Assembly (NCBI GenBank): GCA_963778025.1
Contig: CAVZTA010000019.1
Location: 1 to 64,000, forward strand
DNA length: 64,000 nucleotides
Reading direction: 5' to 3'
DNA from: CAVZTA01 sp963778025
GTDB taxonomy: Bacteria; Chloroflexota; Limnocylindria; Limnocylindrales; CSP1-4
Shown here: positions 17,185 through 27,867 of the stretch, piece by piece
Layout: each line of letters starts with the position of its first letter
Numbering within the stretch: the first letter of the stretch is position 1
Position numbers and translations under genes: made by a program
Notes under the pieces: generated by a model
What the model saw: the letters and a program-made list of their open reading frames with translations, nothing else
The model's database searches: none
Told to the model about the DNA's origin: nothing

Positions 17185-17991
17185 CTACCGCCGGTGGCGC
17201 GTTTCGGCGAAGACCCGAACGAGCTCCGTCTTGCCCTTGAGGTCGAGCTCCCGCATGGCCAAGGCCGGACACATCGAGGTCGGCATCGCGCGCCGTGGCC
17301 TCGGCGATGAGGATCTTACCTGCGGCCGCCGCAGAGGCCAGCCGTGCGGTGGTGTTCACGACGTCGCCGAGTGCGGTGAGCTCGGTGACGGGCGCTTGAC
17401 CGACGGCGCCGACGAACGCGACGCCGGTCCCGACCCGATGCCGATGGGAAGCGCACGATCCTCGTCGCGTTCGGCCTCCATCGCGTCGATGAGGTCTCGC
17501 GCGGCTCCGACGGCCCGGATCGCATGGCGGTCACCGGTGAGTGCCGGGATGAAGATCCCGATGACCTCATCGCCGACGAACTTGTCGACGATCGCGTCCT
17601 GGTCGACAAGGATGCGCGACGCGATGTCATAGAACCGGTCGAGCCGCGACCGGAACTCGGTGGGCGAGATCGTCTCGGCGAGCGACGTCGAGCCCCGCAC
17701 ATCGGCGAACAGGAAGCTCGTCTCGATCTCGGCACCGCCGTGCATCGTCGAGATCGTCGCGAAGCACGCGGCGCAGTACTTGGGGTTCTTCGACCATCGG
17801 CCATGGCCGGTCTGTCGCATCAGGAGTGCACCCGGCCCCGCGAACGGCGCGGCGCACATCTTGCAGCGCGGGTCACGGGGCAGGTGCTTGAATCGTTCGC
17901 GGTTCCGGGCGTACACCGGATCCGTCCCCATCAGCATCGACTTCCAGACGGCCGTGAAGTCGCTGGACGGATCCGGCGGCCGGTCGCTCAT
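17185..17991 (-). CDS. Adenylate/guanylate cyclase-domain protein with Cys-pair N-terminus, two frameshifts
   Basis: Starts MSDRPPDPSSDFTAVWKSML at 17991. Residues 35-75 have CKMCAAPFAGPG and YCAACF, two CxxC pairs that could bind zinc. The class III cyclase catalytic domain begins TSFLFADVRGSTSLAETISP (metal-binding Asp in FADVRGS) and continues AIVDKFVGDEVIGIFIPALT with the second Asp. Frame changes near 17433 and 17265 lead to NTTARLASAAAAGKILIAEA and MRELDLKGKTELVRVFAETR, ending at 17185. About 267 residues. It should make cyclic AMP or GMP, or sense nucleotides if degenerate. Confidence 0.7.
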
Positions 17992-18042
17992 CGCCGCAGC
18001 GTCCTGGCCACGCAGCAGCGCCCGGATCGATCAGCCGTTGGG

Positions 18043-18895
18043 TCAGCGCTGGAGGCGGAACACTCGGCGCGGGCCGGGCAGGCCCTTGAGCTCGTGCTCG
18101 CCGGCGTCTTCCAGGGTCACGCCGGAGCCCTCGAGCAGGTCGCTCGTCGTCGACGAGACCATCACGTCACCGGGTCCACCGAGCGCCATCACCCGGGCCG
18201 CCGTGTGCACCGCGAGCCCGCGCACGTCCTCGCCCACGAACTCGACCTCGCCCGTGTGGATGCCGACGCGGATCGGCAGGTCCATCGCGCTCGATGCCGC
18301 GGCCATCGCCGACGGCGCAGCGCACCGCGCGGATGGGCCGATCGAACACGGCCAGCAGGCCGTCGCCCGTCGTCTTGACCTGGCGCCCGCGATAGGCGTT
18401 GAGGTGATCGCGCATCCGCACGTGGTGCATCCGAAGGCGCTCGCGCCACGCCTCGTCGCCGATCCGGTGCAGCGTCGCGGTCGAGTCCACGATGTCGGTG
18501 AACAGCAGCGTCACGACCTCCCCGTCGCCGACGCCCTCGAGCATCGTGGCCCACGTCCGCGCGCTGCCCCAGTCGATGGTGACGAACGGCTCATCGCCGA
18601 CCACCCAGGCGTCGTGGCCGGGCGGGATGACATAGAGCGACTGCGGCTGGACCTCGAGCTCCTCGCCGGCATCGGTCCGGACGTGCAGGAGGCCGGAGAC
18701 CGCGAAGCCGACGTGGTGGAGCTGGCACGTCGACGTCCCGGCGAGCGCGGGCATCGTCGTCGTCCAGCGCCAGCCCGGCTCGTACACCGCATAGCCGACG
18801 GTCACCTCGTCGAGCTGGAGCACGCTCGCGTGGCCGAGCGGGAACGTTCGGAGGTCGCCGGAGGTGTCGAAGCGCTTGGCCTGCAGGCGCACCAT
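18043..18895 (-). CDS. Cupin domain fused to a nucleotidyl cyclase domain, one frameshift
   Basis: The N-terminal 120 residues look like a small cupin: YEPGWRWTTTMPALAGTSTC, LHHVGFAVSGLLHVRTDAGE, QPQSLYVIPPGHDAWVVGDE. Directly after it a class III cyclase domain starts VVTLLFTDIVDSTATLHRIG and continues YRGRQVKTTGDGLLAVFDRP. Near 18305 the frame changes to LPIRVGIHTGEVEFVGEDVR and ARVMALGGPGDVMVSSTTSD, ending GLPGPRRVFRLQR at 18043. About 284 residues. Both metal-binding Asp positions of the cyclase are kept (FTDIVDS, TTGDGLL). The cupin may sense a small ligand or metal and control the cyclase; this is inference. It follows 51 bases upstream of another cyclase gene on the same strand. Confidence 0.75.
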
Positions 18896-19022
18896 GGCTG
18901 GCTCCCGTTGGCTGCCCTGGCGCAGGGCGGTTCGGGGCAGACCTTACGGCACCGGGCCGATCAGCCGGACGGAGTGGTCGACCTGCCGCGTCGTTGTCTC
19001 ACGCGGTGATACATTACGCGCC

Positions 19023-19259
19023 GTGGGCACCGTCTCGATCCGCGAGTTGCGCAACCAGGGAGGCGAGGTCATCGATCGCGTGGAAGCCGGCGAGAGCCTG
19101 ACGGTGACCCGCGACGGGCGGCCGGTCGCGGAGCTCCGGCCCGTCCGCCGTGCGGCGCTCCGTGCCGAGGCACTGCATCGGCGCTGGCGTCGCCTCCGGG
19201 CCGTCGATCCCATCGCGTTCCGTCGCGACCTCGATCGTGTCCTGGACGAGCGCCTGTGA
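19023..19259 (+). CDS. Phd/YefM-type antitoxin
   Basis: A complete 78-residue antitoxin from a GTG: GTVSIRELRNQGGEVIDRVE, AGESLTVTRDGRPVAELRPV, then a basic tail with LRAVDPIAFRRDLDRVLDER. The first 50 residues are the Phd/YefM DNA-binding fold and the rest should wrap the toxin. Its stop overlaps the toxin GTG by the GTGA arrangement. It has the same domain plan as the antitoxin at 11.9 kb but is a clearly different sequence. Confidence 0.85.
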   Translation: MGTVSIRELRNQGGEVIDRVEAGESLTVTRDGRPVAELRPVRRAALRAEALHRRWRRLRAVDPIAFRRDLDRVLDERL

Positions 19260-19686
19260 CCGCCGGCGAGGGGTTGCTCGACACGAGCACGGTCCTGCTG
19301 CTGCCGCGCATCCCCGATCCCGACGTCCTGCCCGAGATCCGTCGATCTCGGCGATCACGCTCGCCGAGCTGTCGGTGGGCCCGCTCGTCACCGACGACGC
19401 GACCGAACGGGCCCGTCGTCAGGCGCAGCTCCAGGAGGCCGAGGCAGACTTCGATCCGCTCCCGTTCGATGCCGACGCGGCGCGGGCGTTCGGGCAGGTC
19501 GCGGCGTCACTCCGCTCGAAAGGTCGCAAGCCAGCCGCGCGCGCCCTCGACGCGCTCATCGCGGCGACCGCGATCGCGAACGGCCTGCCCCTCTACACCT
19601 GCAACCCCGAAGACTTCGACCGGATCGATGGGCTCGACGTCCGGCCGATCCCGCACCCGGACCGAGGACCGCACCCGGGCCGTTAG
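19256..19686 (+). CDS. VapC-like PIN-domain toxin, one frameshift
   Basis: Starts MTAGEGLLDTSTVLLLPRI with the first catalytic Asp near residue 9. Near 19340 a one-base change leads into SISAITLAELSVGPLVTDDA (conserved Glu). It then has RPLPFDADAARAF-like DPLPFDADAARAFGQVAASL, RALDALIAATAIANGLPLYT with the next Asp, and CNPEDFDRIDGLDVRPI. About 143 residues, standard for VapC ribonucleases. GTGA overlap with the antitoxin stop. Confidence 0.8.
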
Positions 19687-19750
19687 GGTCGGGTGGGACG
19701 GTCGCGCCGCGGCACGGCAAGCGTCGCTCGACAGCCTGTCAGAATCCGGG

Positions 19751-22430
19751 CACGAACACCGCACCGTCCGCCGATACCCAGCCCGAGCGGGAAGCGCCGT
19801 CGTCGGCGATCACGTTCCTGTTCAGCGACATCGAGGGCAGCACCCGGCTGGCCCTCGAGCTGGGTGACGGCTTCCCTGCCCTGCTCGCCCGCCACCACGC
19901 GCTCCTGCGCGAGGCGTGGCGTCGACACGACGGTCGCGAGCTGTCGACCGAGGGCGACTCGTTCGCGGTGGTGTTCGCCGATCCGCTGGCTGGGGTCCGC
20001 GCCGCCGCGGACGCCCAGCGCGCGCTCGGCCGACGGAGCCCTGGCCACCGAATGCGGAGGTTCGCGTCCGGATCGGCGTCCATACCGGCGTCGCGGTCGC
20101 GGTCGGCCACACGTACGTCGGCATCGAGGTCCATCGGGCGGCGCGCATCGCCGCCGCGGGCCACGGCGGCCAGACGCTGCTTTCGGACATCACGGCCGAG
20201 GCGGTCACGGGCGCGCTCGCCGACGACCTCTCGATCCGCGACCTCGGCCGGCATCGCCTCAAGGACATCGGGCCGCAGCGCCTGTTCCAGCTCGACATCG
20301 CGGGCCTGCGCTCGAGCTTCCCGCCGCCGCGCTCGCTGGAGGCACATCCCACGAACCTGCCGGCCGCGGCGACCCCGCTGGTCGACCGCGCGGACGAGCT
20401 CGCGGCGCTCGGGGTCGCTGCTGCGCGAGGCGTCGCTCGTCACCGTCACCGGCCCGGGCGGCATCGGCAAGTCGCGGCTGGCGCTGGCCGTCGCGCAGGG
20501 CATGGTGGCCGACTACCCCGACGGCGTCGCCTACCTCGACGTCGCGATGCTCGACACGGCGGACGCCGCGGCCGACGAGCTCGCGCGGGTCCTCGAGGTC
20601 CGCGTCCCGGTCGACCGGTCGGCGGCCGACGCGATCGCCGAACACCTCCGGAACCGCGACCTGCTGCTCGTCCTCGACACCGTCGATCGGACGCCGGGCC
20701 TGCCGGCGCTGGTCGGCCGCTGGATCCGCGAGTGCCGCTCGGTCCGGATCCTCGCGACCGGCCGCAGCCCGCTCCACGTCGCCGGCGAGCGCGTCGTGCC
20801 GCTGGGACCCCTGCCGTTGCCGGCGGCCGATGCCGCCACGGCCGACATCACGAACGCCCCGGCCGTGCGGCTGTTCCTCGACCGCGCCCGCGCCGAGCGC
20901 CACGACCTCGACGTCACGCCGGCCGCCGCTGCCGCGATCCGCGAGATCTGCGCGCGCCTCGATGGCCTGCCTCTCGCGATCGAGCTCGCCGCGGCTCGGA
21001 CCCGGGTCCTCGGGCCTGAGGCCCTGCTCGCTCGCCTCGCCCGCCGGCTGCCGCTGCTCACGGGCGGCGCCAGGGATGCGCCGGACCGTCAGCGAACGCT
21101 TCGCGACACGATCGCGTGGAGCGTCGACCAACTCGACGATCGCCAACGCGCCGTCCTCGCGCGACTGAGCGTCTTCGCCGGGTCCTTCGACCTGGCGGCG
21201 GCGGAGGCGATCGCCGGCCGATGACGCCGATGCGGTCGACGCGCTCGAGACCATCGACGTGCTGGTCGATCAGAGCCTGCTGGTGGCGTCCGGCGCTCCC
21301 GACACGCGGTTCCACCTCCTGGGGACCATCCGCGAGTTCGCGGCGGAGGGGCTGGACGCCACCGGTGACGCCGACGCCATCCGCCTGCGTCACGCGCGCT
21401 GGTTCGTCGATCGAGCCGAGGCAGAGATGCCCGCGCTCCAGGCGGCCGATGCCCTGGAGGCGACCCGCCGCGTCGACCTGGACCTGGAGGAGTACCGCAC
21501 GGCGCTGAGCTGGACCATCGCGTCGGATGCGGACCCTTCGCGTCAGGCGCTGGGGCTCCGGCTGGCCGCCGCGCTGGGCCGCTACTGGTGGCTCCGAGGC
21601 CGCCTCGCGGAAGGCGTCCGGTGGCTCGAGGCCGCGCTCTGCCGCGGCGCCCCAGGCACCGCTCGCCGACGCCACGACGCATGCCCGGGCGCTCCTGTGG
21701 GCGGGCATCTGCCACGACGCGCTCGGCCACTACGAGCGGGCCCGCGAGCTCCTGGAAGCCACGCTCGCGGCGGTCCGTGGGCTGGGCGACGCGCGCCTGG
21801 AGGCCCAGGTCGGCAACAGCCTGGGCGTCGTCATGCGCTCGCTGGGCGACCTCGACCGCGCCCGCGAGCTGGTGACCGCGAGCCTCGCGACGAAGCGCGA
21901 GCTGGGCGATGACGCGGGCGTCGCGACCGGGCCTCAACAACCTCGGCATCTTCGCGATCGACGCCGGGCGGTTCGACGAGGCGCGCGAGCTCCTGGAGCA
22001 GGCGGTCGCGATGGACCGCGCGGCGGGCCGGAAGGTCGGGGTCGCCTACTCGCTCATGCCGTACGGCTCGGCGCTCGTGGGCCTGGGGCAGCTCGACGAG
22101 GGCGAGCGGGCACTCCTGGAGTCGCTCGAGACGTTCGCCGAGCTCGAGGACGCGGAGGCGGTCGCCGACGGCCTGACGTGGCTCGCGCGAGTGGCGGTGG
22201 CGCGCGGCGACGACCGGCGCGGCGCACAGCTGTGGCTGGCGGCGCGCTCGATGCGGACGCGCGAAGGCCTGCCCGAGCGACCGTCGGGCGACCTGTTCAC
22301 GTCGGTCGAGGCGGCGGTCGCGAGGCTCGACTCCGCCACCGTGGCGAATCTCGCCGCGGAGGCCGAGGCCGTCGACATCCCGGCGGCGCTCGCCCTCGCA
22401 CGGTCCGCGGCCGCAAGCGAGGGCGCATAG
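19751..22430 (+). CDS. Cyclase-ATPase-TPR signalling protein, several frameshifts
   Basis: A large regulator of about 890 residues. It opens with a class III cyclase domain: SSAITFLFSDIEGSTRLALE, STEGDSFAVVFADPLAG, RVRIGVHTGVAVAVGHTYVG, RAARIAAAGHGGQTLLSDIT. Then comes an AAA/NB-ARC-like ATPase, SLVTVTGPGGIGKSRLALAV (Walker A, about 20450) with NRDLLLVLDTVDRTPG (Walker B) and ICARLDGLPLAIELAAARTR. A helical TPR-like C-terminus follows (LGHYERARELLEATLAAVRG, AGRFDEARELLEQAVAMDRA). Frame changes lie near 20035, 20410, 21220, 21655 and 21930. The first codon is not clear; 19751 is approximate. Such AfsR/cyclase-type proteins are cytoplasmic signal integrators. No DNA-binding domain is visible. 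Confidence 0.7.
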
Positions 22431-22434
22431 AGAA

Positions 22435-22452
22435 GGCCCGCCGAAGCGGGCC
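22435..22452. terminator. Hairpin between convergent genes
   Basis: GGCCCGC, CGAA loop, GCGGGCC. A stable tetraloop hairpin five bases after the cyclase-ATPase stop and before the convergent haloperoxidase stop at 22485, so it can end both transcripts. Confidence 0.65.
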
Positions 22453-22484
22453 CTCTCATCACGACAAGGTGGCTTGGCCGGTGG

Positions 22485-23876
22485 TCAATGGCCCACCGGC
22501 TGGAAGTAGTGCTCGACCGCGTACGCGATGACGTTCCGACCGAGTCGCTGGCCCTCCACGTCCGCGCTTCGATAGTGGAGGCCAGCCCAGATGCGGGCCT
22601 CGATGAGCTCGGCGAGTGGCTGCGAGAACGTGTCGAACGTGCGGATCATGGACGCCGGCGGCGGCGGCGTCGGGAACGCCGTGGAGACGCTCGTGATCTG
22701 GAAGCTGCCCGGCGCATCGCCGAAGAACAGCCGCAGCGCGGCGACTTCTGAACCATCTTGGCAGTTGTGGCCCGAGACCCACTCGGGATAGGGCGCGGTG
22801 ATGAGCGCCGCCCACGTCGGGTCGGCTTCCGTGGCGGGGTTGCCGTCCTCCGCGCTCGCGGGATCGCGTTCCACGGCCGCCAGAAGTCGAAGTGGTACTT
22901 GTCGTTCCAGCAGTTGATCGAAGAGTCCGCCCCGCCCATGTTCAGCAGCGCGAGGAGTCTCGCGCTGTCGGCGGCGTTGAGGTCGTTCCGCGCGATGAGC
23001 TGCCGGGCGACGTCGTTCCAGCTCAGAACCGGTGCGCTCTGCCACCACCTGGCGATGAACGTCTGCTCGTCGGTCCGGGTCGCGCTGTTGACTCGGCCGA
23101 TGAGCTTGACCTCGTTGAACTCAGCCGCCCACTGGGCGCTGTCCAGCGCGGGCGGTGGCGCGCTGCGGAATTGCGACGAGCTCTGGATCAGGAACGGCGT
23201 CACGCCGCCGACCCACGGGGTCGGATCGAGGATCGGCTGCCCTGCCGCATTGAGCAGCGGCGACCAGTGCCCAGGGCGGGAGTCGGGGACCCACTGCGAC
23301 GGCCCGAACCGACCGTCGTCCGCCCTGTCGTCGAGCATGGCCTTGGCGGCCGCGTGCCCGATCGCGATGCCCTGCCGCTTGAACGCCGTGTTGCCGATCG
23401 CGGCGAGCGATGCCGCGTAGTTCGAGGAGAGCGTGCTCAGGAGACCGGCGCGACCCGGGAACGGCGCTCTCTCGGGTGCACTCGAGACGAGGCTCGAGAG
23501 CACGTCGTACGCCGCCGTCGCGACGGCCGCATCGACTGACGCCTTCGCGCCCGCCCGCTTGTCGAGGAGATATGGCTGATGCTGCTTCGGCCCGATCGCG
23601 TTGACGGCGTCGTACACGGCGCCCTGCACCATGCCCATGTTGATCTGGTAGGCAGGCGGCGCACCGCCGTTCGGCCCCGGGAACGCGATCAGCGTGGTCG
23701 CCGCGACCTGGTTCCAGTGAGACACCTCACTGCCGTCGGTCACCGCTGGGCGGTGCGGCGGATACCCCGAGGACGCCGAACCCGCTCAGGAGCGTCCCGA
23801 GCGCGACCGAGATGACGGCGAGGGATCGCCTGCCTGACCTCGTTCGCCTGCCTCTCGTCTCGCGTGGCTGCGTCAT
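22485..23876 (-). CDS. Vanadium-dependent haloperoxidase-like secreted protein, two frameshifts
   Basis: The ATG at 23876 gives a signal peptide (RRSLAVISVALGTLLSGFGV, LGVSAAPPSG). Near 23745 the frame changes to VTDGSEVSHWNQVAATTLIA. The protein continues YDAVNAIGPKQHQPYLLDKR and WNDKYHFDFWRPWNAI, with the Lys and Arg of the vanadate/phosphate pocket. After a second change near 22870 it has APYPEWVSGHNCQDGSEVAA (the SGH motif) and WAGLHYRSADVEGQRLGRNV (Arg and catalytic His). These are the motifs of the vanadium haloperoxidase/PAP2 superfamily. About 463 residues. Peroxidase versus phosphatase activity cannot be told from sequence alone. Confidence 0.8.
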
Positions 23877-23996
23877 CGCGTCCCTCCTGCCCCCCGGGCC
23901 CCGGCGTCCGCGCTTGATAACAGCCGTCCGTCATCGCCGCGTCTCGTTGCGGCCCCCGGCCCGCACGGTGATCCCGAGCGCTCGCCGGCAGAGGGT

Positions 23997-24432
23997 TCAG
24001 GCTGCGTCTTGGCGGTAGCCCTCCGTGACCTCGTCCTTGTGGGCGGCGAACGCACGCCAGGACCTGCTCCTTCTCGGCAGCCGGCACACCGACGTGGTCG
24101 AGCGTGCGCGCGAGCTCGGCCGCGACCTCATCGAACTCGGCGGGCGAGATCCGCAAGTCCCGGTGCGCCTCCTCGAGGCCGACGGTGGTGCTGCCCGGCC
24201 GTGTCGGCGTGTACTCGAACGGGCCGCCCGAGACGTTGGCGACCCACAGGGTGCGCATGAACTTCAGGCCGGGCAGGCGGCCCAGGTCGTTCGTGTGCCA
24301 CTCGCGCAGCGCCGGATTCGCCGACTGCTGGCCCACGATCGGGTTCTTGATCAACGCGTCGCTGAAGTGGTCGACGACCGCGGCGATCGCGAAGATGCCT
24401 CCGAGCCGGTCATACAGCGTCGTCTCAGCCAT
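23997..24432 (-). CDS. Group 1-type truncated haemoglobin, one frameshift
   Basis: Starts MAETTLYDRLGGIFAIAAVV at 24432, the typical truncated-haemoglobin opening. DHFSDALIKNPIVGQQSANP, LKFMRTLWVANVSGGPFEYT and VGLEEAHRDLRISPAEFDEV follow; the His in EEAHRDL is the likely haem-iron ligand. After LARTLDHVGVPAAEKEQVLA one base near 24045 shifts the frame to AFAAHKDEVTEGYRQDAA and a stop at 23997. About 144 residues. These proteins bind O2 or detoxify NO. It shares strand and neighbourhood with the haloperoxidase, 121 bases away. Confidence 0.85.
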
Positions 24433-24630
24433 GGCGGGCCTCCTCCTGTCCCGATCGGCTGACGCGCGCCCTGCGAGTCGCCTGCCCGGGACTACGTCTC
24501 GAGACCCGACTCTATCACTAGTGTCAACTATCGTTAGAGCGCTGCGCATCGAGCGAGCGCTCGGAGCGCCCCTCGAGTCCCGGGCCGACGTACGACGCTT
24601 GGCTCGGCGGCCTCCTCGGCGAGGTCCGGT

Positions 24631-25457
24631 TCAGGCGCCGAACGAGCGCACGATGTCGGCCGACTTCACGGCGCCCTTGAGGCCCTCGAACGAGCCATCG
24701 GCGAGGTCCTGCGCCGCGCGCATCGCTCCGCCCCAGGCGTTCGACGCGAGACCGCCACCGGTGCTCAGGCGCCGGACGCCCAGCTCCTGCAGTTCGGTGA
24801 GCGGCAGGAAGCCGCCCCAGATGAGCACGTTGACGGGCTTGGGCGCGACGGCCTTGACGACGGCGTCGATCTGCTCGCGGGTCGAGATGCCCGGCGCGTA
24901 CAGGCAGTCGGCGCCCGCGTCGGCGTAGGCCCGCAGGCGGCGGATCGTCTCGTCGAGGTCGGGGCGGCCGGCGATGAAGCCCTCCGAGCGGCCGGTCAGC
25001 ACGACCCCCGAGCCCATCGCGTCGAGCGCCTCGCGTGCCGCGCGCACCCGCTCCACCGCGAGCTCGAACGCGAACAGCGGCTCGTCGCCGTCGCCGACCT
25101 GACGCACCGAGTCCTCGATCGACAGCCCGGCGACGCCGGTCTCAGCCGCGCGCCGCACGTTCGCGGCGACGCTCTCCGGCTCGACCGCGAAGCCGCCCTC
25201 GAAGTCGGCGTTGATGGGCACGTCGACCGCGCCGACGATCGCGCGCAGGTGGGCGAGCTTCTCGTCGAGCGTCACCTGACCGTCGGCCTTGCCCAGCGTC
25301 CAGGCGAACCCGGCGCTGGTCGTCGCGAGCGCCTTGAACCCGAGCGACGCGAGGTACCTGCGCGCTGCCGACATCCCACGGATTGGGCATCACGAACGTG
25401 CCCGACTGATGGAGCTCTCGAAACACGCGCGGTTCGATCGATCGTGATGGTCGTCAT
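24631..25457 (-). CDS. Isocitrate lyase/PEP-mutase family protein, two frameshifts
   Basis: The pieces MTTITIDRTARV, FRELHQSGTFVMPNPWDVGS and ARRYLASLGFKALATTSAGF join at frame changes near 25425 and 25375. After that the protein is intact: VDVPINADFEGGFAVEPESV (metal-binding Asp), GVAGLSIEDSV, VVLTGRSEGFIAGRPDLDET, YADAGADCLYAPGISTREQI and ELGVRRLSTGGGLASNAWGG. This is the oxaloacetate decarboxylase/phosphonomutase branch of the isocitrate lyase superfamily. About 275 residues, cytoplasmic. It acts on a small 2-oxo or methylcitrate-like acid, exact substrate unknown. It lacks the KKCGH motif of true isocitrate lyases. Confidence 0.8.
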
Positions 25458-25547
25458 GCGGCCGACGATACCTCCCGGGAACCGTCGGACGGCTCAAGAC
25501 GCTGCGTCGGTACCGTCAGCTCGACTTCGGGTGCCCGACGAGGGGTC

Positions 25548-26956
25548 GTGGCGCGGACGAAGGATGGGAGGGACCGAGCGTGCGAACGAGGGGTTGGATT
25601 CTCCGTTGCCCTGGGCGCGGTGCTGGCGGTGTCGGTCGCCCCGGCGTCGCTCGCGTCCGCGTCCGCGTCCGTAATCCAGCGTCGCGCCGGCCGGTGGCAT
25701 CTCCGCGGCGGCTCTTCGTCGTGTGATCGTGGTGCTCCGAGACACCGCCGACACGACGCGCGTGGTCCGCGATCACCAGAAGCGATACGGCGTCCAGGTC
25801 CTGTTCGAATACCGGAATGCGCTGCGCGGCTATGCCGCGATGGTCTCCGAAGACCGGCTCGCGGCGCTCGGGCAGGACGCGGCGGTGCAGTTCGTCGAAC
25901 AGGACCGCGACGACCGGCCGCCCGGCAAGGTGCTGGCCAACGGAGGCGCCACAACCGGATCAGACCCAGTCGTTCGCGATCGGTCGGATCGAGGCGGACC
26001 TCAGCACCGCGGTATCGGGCGATGGTCGCGGCAATGTCAATGTCAACGTCGCGGTGCTGGACAGTGGTGTGCAGCCCGACCACCCGGATCTGACCGTGGC
26101 CGGAGGGGCCAACTGCGTCGGTGGCCTCGGGCGCCCGGTCGGTGACCCGGCTGGGCACGGGACGATGGTCGCGGGCTTCATCGCGGCGCGCGACAACAAG
26201 ATCGGCAAGGTGGGCATCGCACCCGGCGCCCGGATCTACGACGCGCGGGTGCTGGCCCAGGATGGCTACGGGTTCAACTCCGAGACCCTCTGTGGCATCG
26301 ACTGGGTGGCCGGGACGCGACTCGACGGCACGACGGGGAACGACATCGCCATCGCGAACATGAGCCTCGGTGGCCTGGTTCCCGCGGACGACGGCCGGTG
26401 CGGTCTGGACGCGCATGACTCGATCCACCGCGGGATCTGTGGGGTGGTCGCGCTGGGTGTCACGGTCGTCGTCTCGGCCGGGAACGAGGGATACGACTTC
26501 GCACTCACGGGTCCAGCCTCGTACAGCGAGGTCCTCACCGTCACCGCGATGGCGGATCGCGATTCGATGCCGGGAGGCCTGGGCGGCGTCTTCACGTGCG
26601 ACCCCGACCAGTACGACGACACGGTGGCCTACTGGTCGAACTTCGCCACCCAGACCTCCGATCGGGCCCATGTCGTGGCCGCGCCGGGCGTGTGCATGGC
26701 TTCGCTGTTCACCGGCAGCCTGTACGCCGTAGGGAGCGGAACCAGTTTTTCGAGTCCGATCGCCGCCGGAACGGTGGCGCTGTGCGTCGCGTACGGGCCG
26801 TGCGCTGGAAAGGCGCCCGCTCAGATCGTCGCGCGGATCGTCGCGGACGCCGAGGCGTATAACCTCGCGAACCCTGACTATGGCTACATCGGCGATCCGT
26901 CGCATCCGGACGGTGACCGGTACTACGGATACCTCATCAACGCCGGCGAGTACTGA
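25548..26956 (+). CDS. Secreted subtilisin-like (S8) protease, two frameshifts
   Basis: The first piece carries a signal peptide (GFSVALGAVLAVSVAPASLA). After a change near 25680 comes an inhibitor-like prodomain: VIVVLRDTADTTRVVRDHQK, YGVQVLFEYRNALRGYAAMV, VQFVEQDR. A second change near 25960 enters the catalytic domain, with NVAVLDSGVQPDHPDL (Asp), PAGHGTMVAGFIAARDNKIG (His), TVVVSAGNEGYDFA (oxyanion Asn) and GSGTSFSSPIAAGTVAL (Ser). All catalytic residues are present. It ends with a Tyr-rich tail, DGDRYYGYLINAGEY. About 468 residues, secreted. Confidence 0.85.
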
Positions 26957-26957
26957 A

Positions 26958-26988
26958 CCTCGGCACCGAGCCTTGGGCTCGGCCGAGG
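26958..26988. terminator. Long terminator hairpin between convergent genes
   Basis: CCTCGG and CCGAGCC pair with GGCTCGG and CCGAGG around a short loop. It starts one base after the subtilase stop and ends two bases before the nuclease stop, so it serves both strands. Confidence 0.65.
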
Positions 26989-26989
26989 G

Positions 26990-27867
26990 CTACCCGCTCT
27001 CGCAGCCGATGCCGTCGTGGTCGCCGTCGAACCGATGGGGATCCGGCGGCCGGACCTCGAAGCGGCGGTAGTCGATGTCGCCGCAGTCGAGATCGGGCGG
27101 GGCAGGCGGGATGCACACCGTCGGGTAGCTCGGGTCGCAGCCGGCGCGGCTCGGCTTCTTGGTGGGCTTCGGGGTCGGCTTCGGTCGCGTCACGAAGCCC
27201 AGCGGTGTCGGCTTCGGCGTGGCGGCCGGCGCCCAGAGGCCGACCTTCGCCTCGCGCGCCTGCTCCTGCGCCGCGGCGTACAGGTCGGCGTACTTCACAT
27301 CCGGCGGGTAGGTCGCGGCGTGGGCGAACCCGCGGCGGACGAGCTCGAGGTTGACCAGCAGCCAACCCGTGGGCGCCGCCTCGTCGGAGACCCAGATGTA
27401 GCGCAGCAGGCGGCCGTACTGGTCGGTCTCCGAGACATCGCGCTCGAGGCGGATCCTGCGACCCTCGAGGAGCGTCGCGTTGGCCTTCGTCGCGGCGTCG
27501 GCGAGCTTCCGTACGTCCGCTCGGCTGTCATCGACCTCGGGTGTGTCGATGCCGATGTAGCGCACCCGGTATTCCTCACCGCCGATGCGGACGCGGATGG
27601 TGTCGCCGTCGGTCACCCGCACGAGCTCGGCGTCGACCGTCTCGCCGGTGGGTGCGAAGCCCAGCTCCGCCTCGGTGGTCGGCACGGGCACCGCTGGAGG
27701 GCGCCGGTGTGACCGCCTCGGCCGGTGATGCGTCGGCGCCGTCAGCGGCTGCCGATGCGTCGACCGAGCGGCCGGGCGCCACCGCACGCGACGAGGAGCA
27801 CAAGCGCGACGACGAAGGCCATCGCGCGCAACGACCGACCAGGCGGGTTCCACCTTCCGATGCTCAT
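26990..27867 (-). CDS. Thermonuclease (SNase) lipoprotein with excalibur domain, frameshifts
   Basis: Starts MSIGRWNPPGRSLRAMAFVV at 27867 with a lipobox-like ALVLLVACGG, so it is probably a lipoprotein. A Ser/Ala linker in another frame (changes near 27770 and 27690) leads to the nuclease domain: VDAELVRVTDGDTIRVRIGG, YRVRYIGIDTPEVDDSRADV (catalytic Arg and acidic residues), EGRRIRLERDVSETDQYGRL. A Pro/Lys linker follows, then the calcium-binding excalibur motif DGDHDGIGCESG at the C-terminus. About 290 residues. It should cut DNA or RNA outside the cell, calcium dependent. Confidence 0.8.
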
